A stretch of 64,000 bases of DNA from Bugula neritina (taxonomy: Eukaryota > Bryozoa > Gymnolaemata > Cheilostomatida > Bugulidae), in the NCBI GenBank assembly GCA_964035545.1, contig OZ037773.1, positions 5,720,251 through 5,784,250 on the forward strand, in the 5' to 3' direction. A model generated the notes under the pieces. It saw only the letters and a program-made list of their open reading frames with translations, made no database searches and was not told the origin of the DNA. The translations under genes were made by a program, and so were the position numbers. Positions 27,401-37,846 of the stretch are shown piece after piece. How positions within the stretch are numbered: position 1 is the first letter of the stretch; each line of letters opens with the position of its first letter.

Positions 27401-28420
27401 GAGTTATTTACTCTTTATAAAAGATGATAACTCCAAAGAATATGAAATTTTATTAATTATTAGGAACAGTGTCTTTTGGCCATTGGTAGTTGCAAGTATG
27501 CTGATTCTGTCTTAAAACACATGTTATTATTTTCTAATTTTAGACTCATGGAACTGTATAGCTTCAGTATTTTTTGTGGACACTGCACACAACGTCATAG
27601 ATTACATTGAAACCATGTATAAGATCTTGCAACCTGGAGGCTACTGGATAAATCTTGGTATACTTTCACTTTCTGTAGTTAGTTTCACTTTGTGTAGTTA
27701 GTTTCACTTTGTGTAGTTAGTTTCACCTTGTGTAGTTAGTTTCAATTTTGTGTAATAATATATTATGTAAATCCATTACATTTTGTTCTCTGGTGGGTGA
27801 TTACTTTTTCATTGGCTAAAATAGCCACAACAGACTGACCTGTTGTCTAATGGTTTGTCACAATCTGATGATATGTAATGATTGTGACGTATATTGTATG
27901 AAAGAAGTGCAAGGGTTCAGGGCTTTTCAATATTTGCCTGTGTTCCAGGCCCTTTGTTGTGGCACTACTCTGACATGCCCAATGAGCTATCAATAGAACT
28001 CAGCTATGATGAGATGAGAGAAGTTATCACTGCTGTTGGTTTTGAATTTATCGTAAGTAACATTCCACTCTCTAGCTTTGGGAGTTATCTTCTTTTTATT
28101 GGCGACATCTTAGTATTTCTACACTCCTCTTACTTGTTCGGAAATGAAGTTTAGAAGTTTTGAAATTTTATTTTTCACAGAATTTATTTTCAGTCAAGAC
28201 GTTGTAACTAGGTTATAACTGAAGTGGCATTTAGTTTGAATTAGACTTCTCTTCATTGTATTCGATACGGGGCATTGCGGACTCGTGACCTAAATGCTGA
28301 CATTTGACCTGTTTTTAGAAGGAGACCCGGTCTCATCCAGCTGCTTATACGGAGAACTCGAAATCCATGCTGCAGTATCAGTACGACTGTGTGTTCTTTG
28401 TGGTCAGGAAACCAGTGTAA
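9401..28420 (+). CDS. CARNMT1: Carnosine N-methyltransferase, complete, 8 exons, 381 aa
   Basis: SAM-dependent methyltransferase (UPF0586/N2227 family) that in vertebrates methylates carnosine to anserine. Exons: 9401-9537, 10119-10317, 10644-10813, 21537-21677, 24949-25127, 27544-27657, 27949-28052, 28319-28420 (stop TAA). They total 1146 nt and every phase is consistent. Start chosen at the first ATG (9401; a second ATG follows at 9404), in frame with [20 protein letters not shown], the conserved N-terminal helix. Other family blocks are [19 protein letters not shown], the SAM-binding loop [82 protein letters not shown] and [12 protein letters not shown], ending in [12 protein letters not shown]. 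Length is close to the vertebrate protein (a little shorter at the N-terminus). The exon 3/4 junction gives Cys (TG|C) where vertebrates have Trp (RWDPS). Intron 3 is 10.7 kb. A downstream AATAAA lies at 29138. Confidence 0.96.
9573..9650. repeat. GACAGTGACACT-type low-complexity repeat after CARNMT1 exon 1
   Basis: Hexamer/dodecamer repeats (CTGACAGTGACACTGACAGT, then GAGTGAGAGTCAGAGTGAGA) start about 35 bp after the exon 1 donor. Confidence 0.8.
11406..11778. mobile_element. MITE-like inverted-repeat element, 373 bp
   Basis: Terminal inverted repeats of about 34 bp (starting CCTGGCCACACGATCGTGAG on the left and GCTGGCCTCATGATCGTGAG on the right read in reverse) with 5-6 mismatches. The interior is non-coding with its own short inverted motifs (GATGACGATGG, CGAAAATCGTCAC). 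I saw no clear target-site duplication, so the superfamily is not assignable. In CARNMT1 intron 3. Confidence 0.75.
14188..14275 (-). mobile_element. tRNA-like SINE head, separate lineage
   Basis: On the minus strand it has an A-box-like TAGTGTAACAGTTAGCACGC and a B-box-like GGTTTGATTCTCGG at correct tRNA spacing, with a CTTGCAAGC anticodon-loop-like centre. No copy of the other family's tail follows. It might be a decayed tRNA pseudogene rather than a SINE. In CARNMT1 intron 3, next to the candidate ROR exon. Confidence 0.55.
14390..14594 (-). CDS. Candidate upstream coding exon, possibly the N-terminus of the ROR gene
   Basis: A 205-nt open segment on the minus strand is bounded by an acceptor (tatcag, ending at 14595) and a donor (gtatgt, starting at 14389). 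It reads a basic stretch ([10 protein letters not shown]), then [18 protein letters not shown], an acidic helix-like run ([11 protein letters not shown]) and finally a second basic region ending [12 protein letters not shown]. It finishes in phase 1, which is exactly what the first ROR zinc-finger exon at 5941 needs. The join would read [16 protein letters not shown], resembling the short linker before the DBD in ROR proteins. In-frame ATGs occur at 14606 (upstream of the acceptor) and 14579, so it could also be a first exon. It lies antisense inside intron 3 of CARNMT1. The link to ROR is inference from phase, strand and composition; it might instead belong to another gene. Confidence 0.45.
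19040..19233 (-). mobile_element. tRNA-derived SINE, copy 1
   Basis: Read on the minus strand it starts GGAACAGCCGTGGTCTAAGA (A-box-like). It continues through a degenerate B box (GGATTCAAACCC) into the shared tail CATTGGTGATGTTAG, ATAAGTCCTTAGCC, GATTTAACAAAAA, CATCAGGGGTTCTCACAGG and GGTGACTATAGACTT. The same parts occur in order at 26839, 43656 (minus) and 58901. It lies in CARNMT1 intron 3, antisense. Confidence 0.85.
21101..21400. repeat. 20-bp minisatellite, 15 units
   Basis: Fifteen consecutive units of GTATATACAGTAAGTTATGT, nearly identical (a few have TAGG for TAAG, one has TATAG). The array ends 136 bp before CARNMT1 exon 4. Each unit contains CAG|GTAAGT-like text (cagtaagt), i.e. 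a weak donor look-alike. Confidence 0.95.
23639..23845 (+). mobile_element. tRNA-derived SINE, divergent subfamily
   Basis: tRNA-like head TCATGGTCTAGTGGTAAGAT with B box GGGTTCGAGTCCC. The tail is related to, but distinct from, the other copies: ATTGGTTATCTCAAGAGAAT, CACTCCTGTGTCACCAC, TTAGCCTGTTTAAACCCCCT, CCTATCAGGAGTTT, ending in GTTTGTTTG repeats. In CARNMT1 intron 4. It cannot be read as a functional tRNA because the acceptor stem does not pair convincingly. Confidence 0.8.
25980..26225. repeat. Degenerate short-unit repeat
   Basis: Repeated motifs of the type (T/C)AGTACTCAGTATGACT and ACTATTAGTACTCAGT, diverged, in CARNMT1 intron 5. No coding potential. Confidence 0.6.
26839..27050 (+). 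mobile_element. tRNA-derived SINE, copy 2
   Basis: tRNA-like head with TTGGTCTAGGGGGTCAGAGC and an intact B box (GGGTTCGAACCCC at about 26887-26899), then the family tail CATTGGTGATGTTAGCAAG, GCATCCAGTCATAATTGCTC, AAGTCCTTAGCCTGATTTAA, CATCAGGGTTTCTCACA and a terminal GTGAGTTTATC. The best-preserved head together with the 58901 copy. Within CARNMT1 intron 5. Confidence 0.9.
27394..27440. repeat. Perfect 14-bp hairpin in CARNMT1 intron 5
   Basis: TTCTTTGGAGTTAT (27394-27407) is followed after 19 nt by its exact reverse complement (27427-27440). It is about 100 bp before the exon 6 acceptor. It could be a fold-back remnant or an RNA structure; no function is implied. Confidence 0.75.
27660..27756. 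repeat. 19-bp tandem repeat just after the CARNMT1 exon 6 donor
   Basis: About five copies of TTTCACTTTGTGTAGTTAG, starting within a few bases of the donor at 27658. Confidence 0.88.
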
Positions 28421-29070
28421 CTAACCAATCAACTTGCAGAGATCAGCTGCCATCTCGTTTCAACCCATGTTACATATTCACTCTGAATATTTCATATATG
28501 CATTTGTATCACTTGTATATTTTCCATCTCATGCCGTGATTTTTATGAGACTTGTATGATATGCTTTATGGGTAGTTGCGATCAAGCAACGCTACTTATT
28601 CAATAAGGTACATATCCCTGGCAATAGAATGCACATGCTTGTAGAACCTAATTTGTCATATATATAAACAAGATATTAAATATAGTCATGTTTTGTATAG
28701 CATTATTGCTATAGCTCACTCAACAGCCATTCTATTAGGTGTGGAATAACCGTAAGTCATGCTAAAACAACCAGGAGGGGGTAAAATAGAAAAAAATATC
28801 TTATAAGCTTTCAAGTTACCAAATGCTCTAACTTCATTTATGTGATATAATTGGTCATCAAGCTACCAGTAGCAATGATTTGCAGAGACCTTGGAGTAGT
28901 TGGAAACCTGCTTTAAGTACCATTCGAAAAATTCTAATTGTGTTAAAAATTTTGTCAAAATTATGAGCTTGTAATAGGCAAGTGTAATATGCAGATTATG
29001 GCTGCTAAACAAAATATGTAAGATTGTATTCGTAATGCTAAATATATACATTTAAATATATATAACATTT

Positions 29071-29076
29071 TTTATT
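29071..29076 (-). other. Candidate poly(A) signal for acyltransferase A
   Basis: AATAAA on the minus strand, about 835 bp past the TAA stop at 29911. If used, the transcript end would overlap the opposing CARNMT1 3' UTR. Confidence 0.3.
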
Positions 29077-29137
29077 TTAGGAAATTTCATAGTAAGCTAT
29101 GATGCATTCACTTTCAATTTATAAAAGTCAATCACCC

Positions 29138-29143
29138 AATAAA
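29138..29143 (+). other. Candidate poly(A) signal for CARNMT1
   Basis: AATAAA on the plus strand, about 720 bp after the stop. A minus-strand AATAAA that could serve acyltransferase A lies at 29076-29071, so the two 3' UTRs may overlap. Confidence 0.35.
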
Positions 29144-29910
29144 ATGCAAGGTTTGACAATCAGATAAATTAGCCAATCAATAACTGTATCACATAAATTA
29201 GTGAATCAAAACTGTATATTTTAAAAATAAATTACGATGTATTCCATGAAGGACGGAACATATACAAGTATACAACATCACGTGATAGTTGATGAAGAGC
29301 TACACTATCTATAAAACAAGAGTGGCATTTTTAGTAAAACACAGAACATGAGGCCGACATTTGCAAATCATCGCAAGCAAATCATAGAGATAATTTGGAA
29401 AGATTGAAATCAAATTGATAATTGATCATACAAAAGGTGATTGCAGAAAGACAATAAAAGAGTAACTGCACATGGAAAAATTACAAGAATATTGTAGCTC
29501 CTAACAAAAAACATAAAATTTTATCACAATTTTACTAGCATGCTAGAACCAAAAGGTATTAAATCCAGAGACAAAATGTGAATCCCAAATAAATACCAGG
29601 TATTGCAAATGGTAAATACATAAATAAACACAAAAACTATACTTTCCTATACAACACACATGAAGTTAGCACTTTTAAAAGAGCAACATCACCTATTAAA
29701 ACTTAACCACTTATTACTAATGAACAGGTACATATTAATAGTGAAATAGTACCATAACATGAGTGCATCAGTGTTCATAACATAAATGATTTAGCGCAGT
29801 ATGAGTACATTTGTATCAAACTGAATCGAAGATATCACTTTAAAACGTCTTCACTTGTGGCCAGTCCAAGAACAAGCGTTGTTTTGGATAATCATGACTA
29901 GAGTTTAGTT

Positions 29911-32900
29911 TTATAACTTGGCTAATATTGTGTCTAACCCATATCTACTGACAATTGCCATACCTAAACAACTAGCTAATACATAATAAAATACTAGAGA
30001 ATTAGTGAGTATTAAATATACAGAGAGAACAGTAGCACTGATCCAAAAAATAATGCATAAAACAAGCCAACACTTTCGGAGTTGTGAGCACTCGACGCTG
30101 TGTTGATCGCCCCAACTATACAGTGTTCTCTTGTCTCCTGTATAAAACTCTCGGAGTTGTTCTTCCTTCTCTTTCCACAGTTCTTTGCAGTAGTCTTGTA
30201 GAGCTAAAGATAGACTGAGTGTCTTAAGAAGTGCATTTGATGAGTGATCTTCATAGAGGTTAATATCGGAGCATTTCTAGTACAATCACCAAAACTAAGG
30301 ATTCCCATCAAATAAAAATTCAAATTATACTTAAAAAGATACGATGACAAATAACTAAAAAAAAAATTCCGCTAATATTATATCTCCAGTATCGTGATCA
30401 TCTGACCACAGAGCACAGAGCTTTACACAAAATAGGTTGGTATTACTACTATGATTGGTTAAAGCTACTATGATTGGTTAAAGCTACTATGAATGGTTAA
30501 AGCTACTATGATTGGTTAAAGCAACAATATCTAGCAAGGGTTATATCATAACTGCCATGTATAACAGCAATTGACTTGGTATCATCTAATTACTCATCTA
30601 CCTTCGTCTTCAACTGGGAGTTGTTTTTTCTTGTGTCTCTTCACATGGAAGTGAACTTCTTGAGGGAATTGTCCTTTCAGAATAGCGAGTTCACTCTGTG
30701 GAATTGTATGTTTATAGGCAACTGTTACATCATACAGACTGTCCAAGTTTCCTGGAATATTATCACACTATATTACATTGTGTGCGTGCGTGTGAGTGAG
30801 AATGTGTGTGAGTGAGAGTGTGATTGAGAGTGCGTGCGCGCGAGTGTGCGTGTTAGTTGAAACAAGGCAATGTCTAACAGAATCAAGTTGGGTAAAAACT
30901 CAAAAGTCTTCAAACATCAATAACCGTATAATTAGGATTCAAATGTGAAAACTCAAATAATTATTTTTTATAAAAGTAAACTTTACTAATTACAAACATT
31001 CCCAACTCAAGATAAATATTAACCTCACGAGTTACAAAAAACAAAAGTGAATACAAACCCTGAGACATGAGTTGCATAGTGTGCGAGAAGCCGGTGACTC
31101 GGGGGTGAAGGACGTATTCGTAACGAGGCAGGTTGTTCTTATCTGCGAAAGCGTGACTTCGCTGCGTAGTAGTCTGCGTCTTGTCGGTTCCTTCCACAAA
31201 AAAGAGCAGCTAAAATGCAAACAAGGGCCAATCATTGCACACAGATTTAATTGATCAAAGTTAGCGACTGCCAAGCTTTCTGTATTTTCAAACATGACGT
31301 AAACAAAGAACAGCTAAACTATTGTACAATGGCTACTCTATTTTACATATAACAAAATATTATGCAAGAATATTATGTGTTACATAATTTATTACAATAT
31401 GATGTATTATACATAATATACTGTACATTATAATGCAATATAAAACATTAAATTTTAACATATTTTAAAATAAGTATTGATAGCAAAATTTATCATTGCA
31501 GAACAGTACACTGGATATACAATGCACTGGATATACAGTGGATTGTACATACACTGCACTGTATATACAGTACACTGTATATACAGCAGAAGTAAGTTTG
31601 GTTACAAATATATTAATTATACATGACCAAAGAGCATCTGAGACCTGATGTTATAATATTAGCTCACATTGATGTCTTTCCTAACTCTTCTGTAATAATG
31701 CAACATATTTCTCAGTATATGCTTGTCTTTATCAAAGCTTCTCTCCATAAAAATGAAGGCAGCGAATTGAGTAGCCCAACCTAAAAGAAAAAGTAAAACA
31801 TCATTCGCTAAAAACATTCCAAACAAAATAGACTTTAAAAGACCATGAAAGTAAGACAGATATAAGGTTCCATTAGAAAGTAACAGAGTCTATGACTGAC
31901 TGAGTTTCAATTAAATGTATGTATACTTTATTAATCATCTCTCAATCACTCCTTTTGAACAAAAACCCCGCCGCCGTAATCATAAAAACATTATACCTAA
32001 TTCCATACCCACAATCCATCAACTAAGGTGAACAATTTGAGTGACAAGTTTGAAAGACAAAGACCCCTACACTTCAAGTTAAATGTCACACAGCACTGAA
32101 ATCATTAGACTAAACTCTAAAATAATGAATTATAAGTCAACGTCTGCCAATAGGCTGGCCCACCTTACTCACCCAAGCCTAGAAGATGTCTGAGGGTAGA
32201 TTTCAGGCTTATTTTAAGATTGTAGACAGTTTTGAATGAATGGCGGTAGAGACAGCACCAGAAGAACATCCAGTCCAGTCGGGTTCTGTGGTTCATGACT
32301 ATAAGATTATCTGCCCCTGGAATACTCTCTATCTTATCTCCACTCACCACAAACTTTATACCGTACAGCAGCTCCATTGTAGCCTGAGATAAACATCGTA
32401 GTCTGAGATTATCATTCAGATTTTGTTACAGATTACCATTCACAAGTAAATGGTAATCTGCAAAAAAATTGTTTATGCAGATTACTTATTCCTAAGTTTA
32501 TATGCTCTATTACTTAAAATTGAAATTAATCTTTAGCGCTTTAAAATAGTTTAGTACAGTGCTCCCTCTGTATCTCACTAAGCTGAGAGTTTCGAAACCT
32601 AAATTTGTGGCATAGCAGAATACCAGATTTAACTTACAGATCCTTTAAATTCAACCATTCTGTCTCTATACACACATACATAAGCCACAAAACAGGGTAC
32701 AAACCCTTTTCGTAACTTATAAAATTTTGCGAAAACTGGAAACATGAGATATAGAGGGAGCGCTGTATTCCTTTTATATGAAAAGTACATGTGCGTTTAC
32801 TGGATAAACCCAAGCCTCATAACAATTACAAGACTGGGAGTTGTCTCTCTCACCACCACAAACATGAGATAATAGGAGACGAAGGCATCAATAGTGTTCC

Positions 32901-33024
32901 GGAAGAGTCTGGGGCTAATCAGCAGGAGAGGCAACTGTGGAACAGTCATGAAACAGATACCGAGAGTAGCTGACAGCGCGAGAAAGGACCAATAGAAAAG
33001 ACCTCCTACAGCTGTCCGCAGCAT
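29911..33024 (-). CDS. Lysocardiolipin acyltransferase 1-like (LCLAT1/AGPAT family), paralogue A, complete, 362 aa
   Basis: Membrane acyl-CoA:lysophospholipid acyltransferase of the PlsC/AGPAT superfamily, closest in layout to LCLAT1 (AGPAT8), an ER enzyme that remodels cardiolipin precursors and phosphatidylinositol. Exons (minus): 33024-32854, 32383-32173, 31780-31668, 31209-31059, 30751-30602, 30203-29911 (stop TAA); 1089 nt, phases 0,1,0,1,1. An N-terminal hydrophobic segment (FYWSFLALSATLGICFM) precedes ATMELLYGIKFVVSGDKI and the catalytic NHX4D box (NHRTRLDW). The FPEGT block is present but altered to FFVEGTD (Val for Pro). KYEYVLHP-like RYEYVLHPRVTGF and YDVTVAYKHTIPQSE follow, then CKELWKEKEEQLREFY and a hydrophobic C-terminal hairpin. 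A paralogue lies about 5 kb further right on the same strand. The gene is tail-to-tail with CARNMT1, with 1.5 kb between stop codons. Substrate is inferred from family only. Confidence 0.93.
30446..30524. repeat. 18-bp tandem repeat
   Basis: Four to five copies of TACTATGATTGGTTAAAGC in intron 5 of acyltransferase A. ATTGG/CCAAT is repeated in each unit. Confidence 0.88.
30777..30852. repeat. GT/GA-rich low-complexity tract
   Basis: GTGTGCGTGCGTGTGAGTGA-like sequence in intron 4 of acyltransferase A, beginning 26 bp before the exon 5 acceptor (in gene sense). Confidence 0.85.
31500..31590. repeat. GTATATACAGTACACT-type repeat
   Basis: Four to five imperfect copies of CACTGTATATACAGTACACT and variants, partly palindromic, in intron 3 of acyltransferase A. 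The core TATATACAGTA also appears in the 21.1-kb array. Confidence 0.75.
32429..32460. repeat. Perfect 12-bp hairpin in intron 1 of acyltransferase A
   Basis: CAGATTACCATT, an 8-nt loop, then AATGGTAATCTG. It lies 46 bp upstream (in gene sense) of the exon 2 acceptor, close to the branch-point zone. Confidence 0.75.
32557..32765. mobile_element. Tc1/mariner-type MITE, 209 bp
   Basis: Termini CAGTGCTCCCTCTGTATCTC and (reverse) CAGCGCTCCCTCTATATCTC match at 18 of 20 positions. TA flanks both ends (32555-32556, 32766-32767), the target-site signature of Tc1/mariner elements. No coding capacity. Located in intron 1 of acyltransferase A and absent from paralogue B. Confidence 0.85.
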
Positions 33025-34076
33025 TTCTAATCTATAAATACAGAATTTTTACTCTAGAAATACAAGATAGAAAGCTTCTGAGTCAATAGATAAATTTCGC
33101 AGCTTAACTAGAATTTGTTTTAATATCAAAACTTATAATTTGTCATGCAATGTTATCAATGATAAAATATAAATATTAAATATGTTAATTATGTACTTTA
33201 TTTACCCACACTCACACTGGTTCAACTTTATGTTGGAAACCAAAATTATTAACATTTTGATTTAAAAGTATCAAAATTTATTAAATTTAAATCAAAATAA
33301 ATATTGGCATTTATTGAATTAATTCATTGTCATTACAGTGACGAGTGATTGCTATCGCATTCACAGTATCACTATTAAGTATCAGGCATCAACTTCAAGT
33401 TCAATCAAAAGTAATATTAAAAGTAAAAGATTGACTATTACCAACTCTAAGATTAAGACTAAGAGTAAGTGTGGTACTCGTACCAATAGTAATAAATAAA
33501 AGTAAAAGGAGATCTAATAGTAATACAGTAATACTAATAGTAAATGTAATAATTATAATAATAGTAATTGTAATAAAATAAAAATTGCTGCGTTTTACTT
33601 TTTAGTTTTTATCATTATCAATATGAAATTGAATATCAATATGAATTAGAATATCAAATTCAATATGATTATAAAATTAGATATAATTATTAAATTAATT
33701 ATTGTTATAATGAAGCGTTAAGTATCTTATTTTATTGGTGCTACATTTTACGCCAATCTAAGTTTGCCAATACTCATGCTGTGAAACGTGAGTGATTATC
33801 ATCATGATAATATTAATAATCATAATGATAATGAACGTGAATATAGGGGCCGGATATTTGCTTTTGCTCACTTTTAGTGGAATAGCTACAAGTTAGAGCT
33901 GCTAAGAAAATGTTACAGATCTTGAGAAATATCAACGGACGGGTAGGTAGCATAATAGCCTAACTTCTCTAACACTAGCATGGGCAAAAGCACTGAACTC
34001 AAATATCTTTTCCAGTTCAATAGGCAATAGGAGAGATAGCGAAGAGGATATTAAATATGTGACTGAGTTGAAAATA

Positions 34077-34249
34077 GTGGGGAAGAGAAAGAGAGGACGA
34101 CCCAAACGAAGATAGATGGACACGATAGGAGATGACATGAAGCGATGGGATGTTAAACTGGAGGATGCAAAAGACCGGGAAAGATGGCAGACGCTGATAG
34201 AGATTGGAAACCTGCAGACCGGTCACCCGTACAGGACTATGACCGCATA
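34077..34249 (+). pseudogene. Relic of a non-LTR retrotransposon reverse transcriptase C-terminus
   Basis: Translates VGKRKRGRPKRR, an in-frame TAG where the family has Trp, then MDTIGDDMKRWDVKLEDAKD, RERWQTLIEIGNLQTGHPYR, ending at TAG. The RGRPxxRW...D...D..RW pattern is typical of the tail of LINE-type reverse transcriptase ORFs and pseudogenes derived from them. Only this fragment is recognisable; the upstream 150 bp shows scattered similarity at best. Non-functional. Confidence 0.7.
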
Positions 34250-34296
34250 GGTGTGAAAGTGAAAAGGCAAAAGAGTGGTTCTAAGAGCAGCGCCAT

Positions 34297-34382
34297 GTTG
34301 GGGTGAATGAGTGCAGTAGTTGGGTTATCTCCCCAACTCCAACCTTCAGACCCACAAACTACTGCACCAATTCACTCCCAAC
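34297..34382. repeat. Fold-back inverted repeat
   Basis: The left arm (34297-34325, GTTGGGGTGAATGAGTGCAG and onward) pairs with the right arm (34350-34382) with a few mismatches and one 3-nt bulge, around a 24-nt loop. It sits 50 bp after the reverse-transcriptase relic and may be the end of a degenerate mobile element or a stand-alone hairpin. Confidence 0.65.
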
Positions 34383-35359
34383 TCGGAGCTGCATATAAAA
34401 GACTGTAGCGCGAATGACTTTAGTGGTTAATTACCAGTCTCATACTTATATATCAAAAGTGCAATATGCTTCTTTCCCTCTCTCACAGATAAATTGCTGC
34501 ACTAATGACTTCTTTAACTGATACTGCATCTGCTCATAAATAAGAGTAAAAGGGTCAATTCAAATGTCCTGACAAGCACCAGCTTACTGCAGTCTGTAAG
34601 AAAGAGTAGTGTCGAACGAAAATTTATAATTTACAAACCATTTTGAATTTTTTTTAATAATAATAATAGTAAGTGAATAATTTGTGTTTGTGTGTATGAA
34701 TATAATGAATCTTCAAATGGAATATCTAAATGGAATTTCGAATATTGTATGAAGGTAGTATTTAACTAGGAATTATTAATGTATGGAATGTGCAAATGAC
34801 GTTCTAATAATGTAGTATAGAGTATGTAAATGAAAATGTTAAAACTCGAATCTCTAAAATATTTTGTGAATGAAATTAATGAAGTATGCAAATGAAAGTG
34901 TATAATATGTGTAAATGGTGTGGAACTGAATTATATATGATGTATATAATGAGTGTAAATGAATGCTTGTGATTAATCAAACTATACTAATTTGTATGCG
35001 TGTAATGGTTCTATTGTGTGATGGTAACAACTCTGGACGTTTGAAAATTTTCGGAGGGCAAATTTAGGACCTGCCCCTCCGAGGAATGAAACTATAAATT
35101 ATGTTTTTTTTGTTTGTTACAAATATCTATTTTTATGATAACTTAGAAACAAATTATAATAGTAAAGATAATAACCAAACCAAAAAGAAAAGAAAGAAAA
35201 CAATTCCAGCGACCCTTCGAGAAATCTTGCTATGCAATAGAAATACTAGCAGCTTACAAAATTAATGAGCCTTCAGATATAACTTTATACAATTTCAACA
35301 TTCAATAATTAAAAACTCTCTCAAAAACAAAAGATGGTTTTTTTTTTTATAATTCGTGC

Positions 35360-35960
35360 AGCTTAAAACATCCAATAATTTTCTTAGTTCAAATAATAAT
35401 TTTTCTTCAAATATAAATTTCAGGCAGCTTAGACATTCAATAATTTTTCTTAGTTCAAATAATAATTTTTCTTCAAATGTAAATTTCAGGCAGCTTAGAC
35501 ATTCAATAATTTTTCTTAGTTCAAATAATAATTTTTCTTCAAATGTAAATTTCAGGCAGCTTAGACATTCAATAATTTTTCTTAGTTCAAATAATAATTT
35601 TTCTTCAAATATAAATTTCAGGCAGCTTAAACATTCAATAGTTTTTCTTAGTTCAAATAATAATTTTCTTCAAATATAAATTTCAGGCAGCTTAGACATT
35701 CAATAATTTTTTCTTAGTTCAAATAATAATTTTTCTTCAAATATAAATCTTATGCAGCTTTAACATTCAATAAATTCAGAATAATAGTTTCCTTCAACTA
35801 TATAATTATGCTGCTTTTAACATTCAATAGATTCAAAATAATAATTTCCTTCAACTTTTAGATTTATGCTGCTTTTAACATTCAATAGATTCAAATAATA
35901 GTTTCCTTTAACTTTAGATTTATGCTGCTTTTAACATTCAATAGATTCAAAATAACAACA
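35360..35960. repeat. 66-bp minisatellite
   Basis: Units of about 66 bp (core CAGCTTAGACATTCAATAAT and TTCTTAGTTCAAATAATAAT) repeat from 35360 to about 35750 and then continue as shorter, diverged units (TTATGCTGCTTTTAACATTC) to about 35960. The unit length is a multiple of three, so one frame stays open for 107 codons; this is a by-product, not a gene. Lies between the two acyltransferase genes. Confidence 0.9.
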
Positions 35961-37722
35961 TATATAACTCACTATTTGTTTCAGTCTGTCTTGTGTCCCA
36001 GATATATATATGTATATGTGTAAAAAAAATGAATTACATAGAACTACACTTAATAGTCTGTTGCTGCTGCTGCTGTCTTTCTCCTTACTGTCTTTCTTCC
36101 TTTCTCCCTCTCTATATCTCTACTTTATCCCTACTTCATCCTTACTACTCTCCTCTCTATCTCTACAATGCTTATGCTGTTTCTGCCGTCTGGTTTTTAT
36201 AGTAGATTTCTTTGGCAAGCTTTTGATTCCAGGCTAGCGGTAACATTGTAGGATTAATTCCATCAGGCAAGCTGCCAGCCGGCTCACAGCACCAAATAGG
36301 GGGTTTGGTTGACGATAAAAAGCTAAATGTTACAAATTCCAACACCTGAACATGACAATGTAATATTATCCCAAATTCCACAATTAATTGTATAAAATAA
36401 TTTTACCAACCATATCATAGTTGTATTATTTAGGAGATTAGTAATTATATGTCTAGTATATTAATTAAATTTCCGCTTAAAACAGATTTCTAATATAAGG
36501 TTAAACTTAATCCATTAAAATTATATGTCGGCAATTAATGAAATTTCCATGTGAAACCAAATTTCTATGCAAGATTCATTCGAGTTATATAACTGGGATA
36601 TTGATTAAATTTCTTATCAAGACCAATTAAAGTTTTTAATACTTCTCTGTAGGTACACTGTGGTCCACATATATGGCAGAGCAGATATAACGATTTATTA
36701 ACCTGTCACTGAAGTCATCTCATCACAAGTTTCTAAGAAAGGGGAAATCTTCAACACCGAATGACTCATATTTCTTGAAGACATAGCTTGTAAAATATAG
36801 AAGTAAGAAAATAAACATAAGCAGAACATTCCATTCCTGCAAACTTTGCAGAGAGCTTACTCTGATTGCAAAATTTAGCTGCACCACTTGCAAATGGTCT
36901 TGGCAAGCTCTATAGAGGCTCCATTGTATTCTAGTCTTATTTGCATAATTAAAATGAGATATCTCAGATTTAATTTTGAAAACAATGGAATGGTTTTTTT
37001 CCAAAGAACTGTCATATTTGATGTTAGTAAATGTGAGTGAGACTTTCAGCTGTCCCTGATCTAATTTGTATATAATGGGGTAATGCATTCCAAAAATTGT
37101 AAGGGCTGTCATGAAACTTGTACAAGCTGTCACAAGTCTTGTTTCACTTCTAATGCCAGTAAAATTTGGGCGAGGCATGCAGCTGTTCCAGTTCTAATTA
37201 GCATACAATGGGGTTGTGCTATTTTTAAAATAACTGTCTGTAACAATGTAGGCTGTCCTCAATGTTAACTAATTCCGCTCTAGCTTTATAAACTTTCAAT
37301 TCTAGACATTAATATATTAGTACCAAAACAAATGCAGTATCTACTCTGCAAAGATGAAATGCATGGCGTTTTCTTGATCTGACAGTAGCTCTCCAAGCTG
37401 ACTTATTTTTACCTATTGTCTATCATCATTTACTTTTCCTATATTATTACTAATATTTTTATATCAAACAGGCTGATGATTGATTTAACTACAAATAATT
37501 CTGAACACAACTTAATTTTGTTTCATTTTATTTGTTTGGACTACTAGAAAAGTAGTGTACAATCTTTTTAAACTGAAAAATATTAGGCCTACTTATAGAT
37601 AACAGACATAAAAATTATCATTGTTATGAATCATGCGAACAGTCTTTGCAATCTATATGTTACAATGTATCTTCTACGTATTAAATATAAATTAAATATA
37701 TATATATACATGTGTATACATA

Positions 37723-37837
<115 letters not shown>

Positions 37838-37846
37838 CCTACACTG

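Noticed and set aside
33348-33700. Possible regulatory or structured region in AGTAATAGTAA-rich sequence
   Set aside because: Simple low-complexity drift with no consistent unit.
35356-35679. 107-codon open frame of Asn/Ser/Phe-rich repeats
   Set aside because: It is the translation of the 66-bp minisatellite; unit length divisible by three keeps it open.
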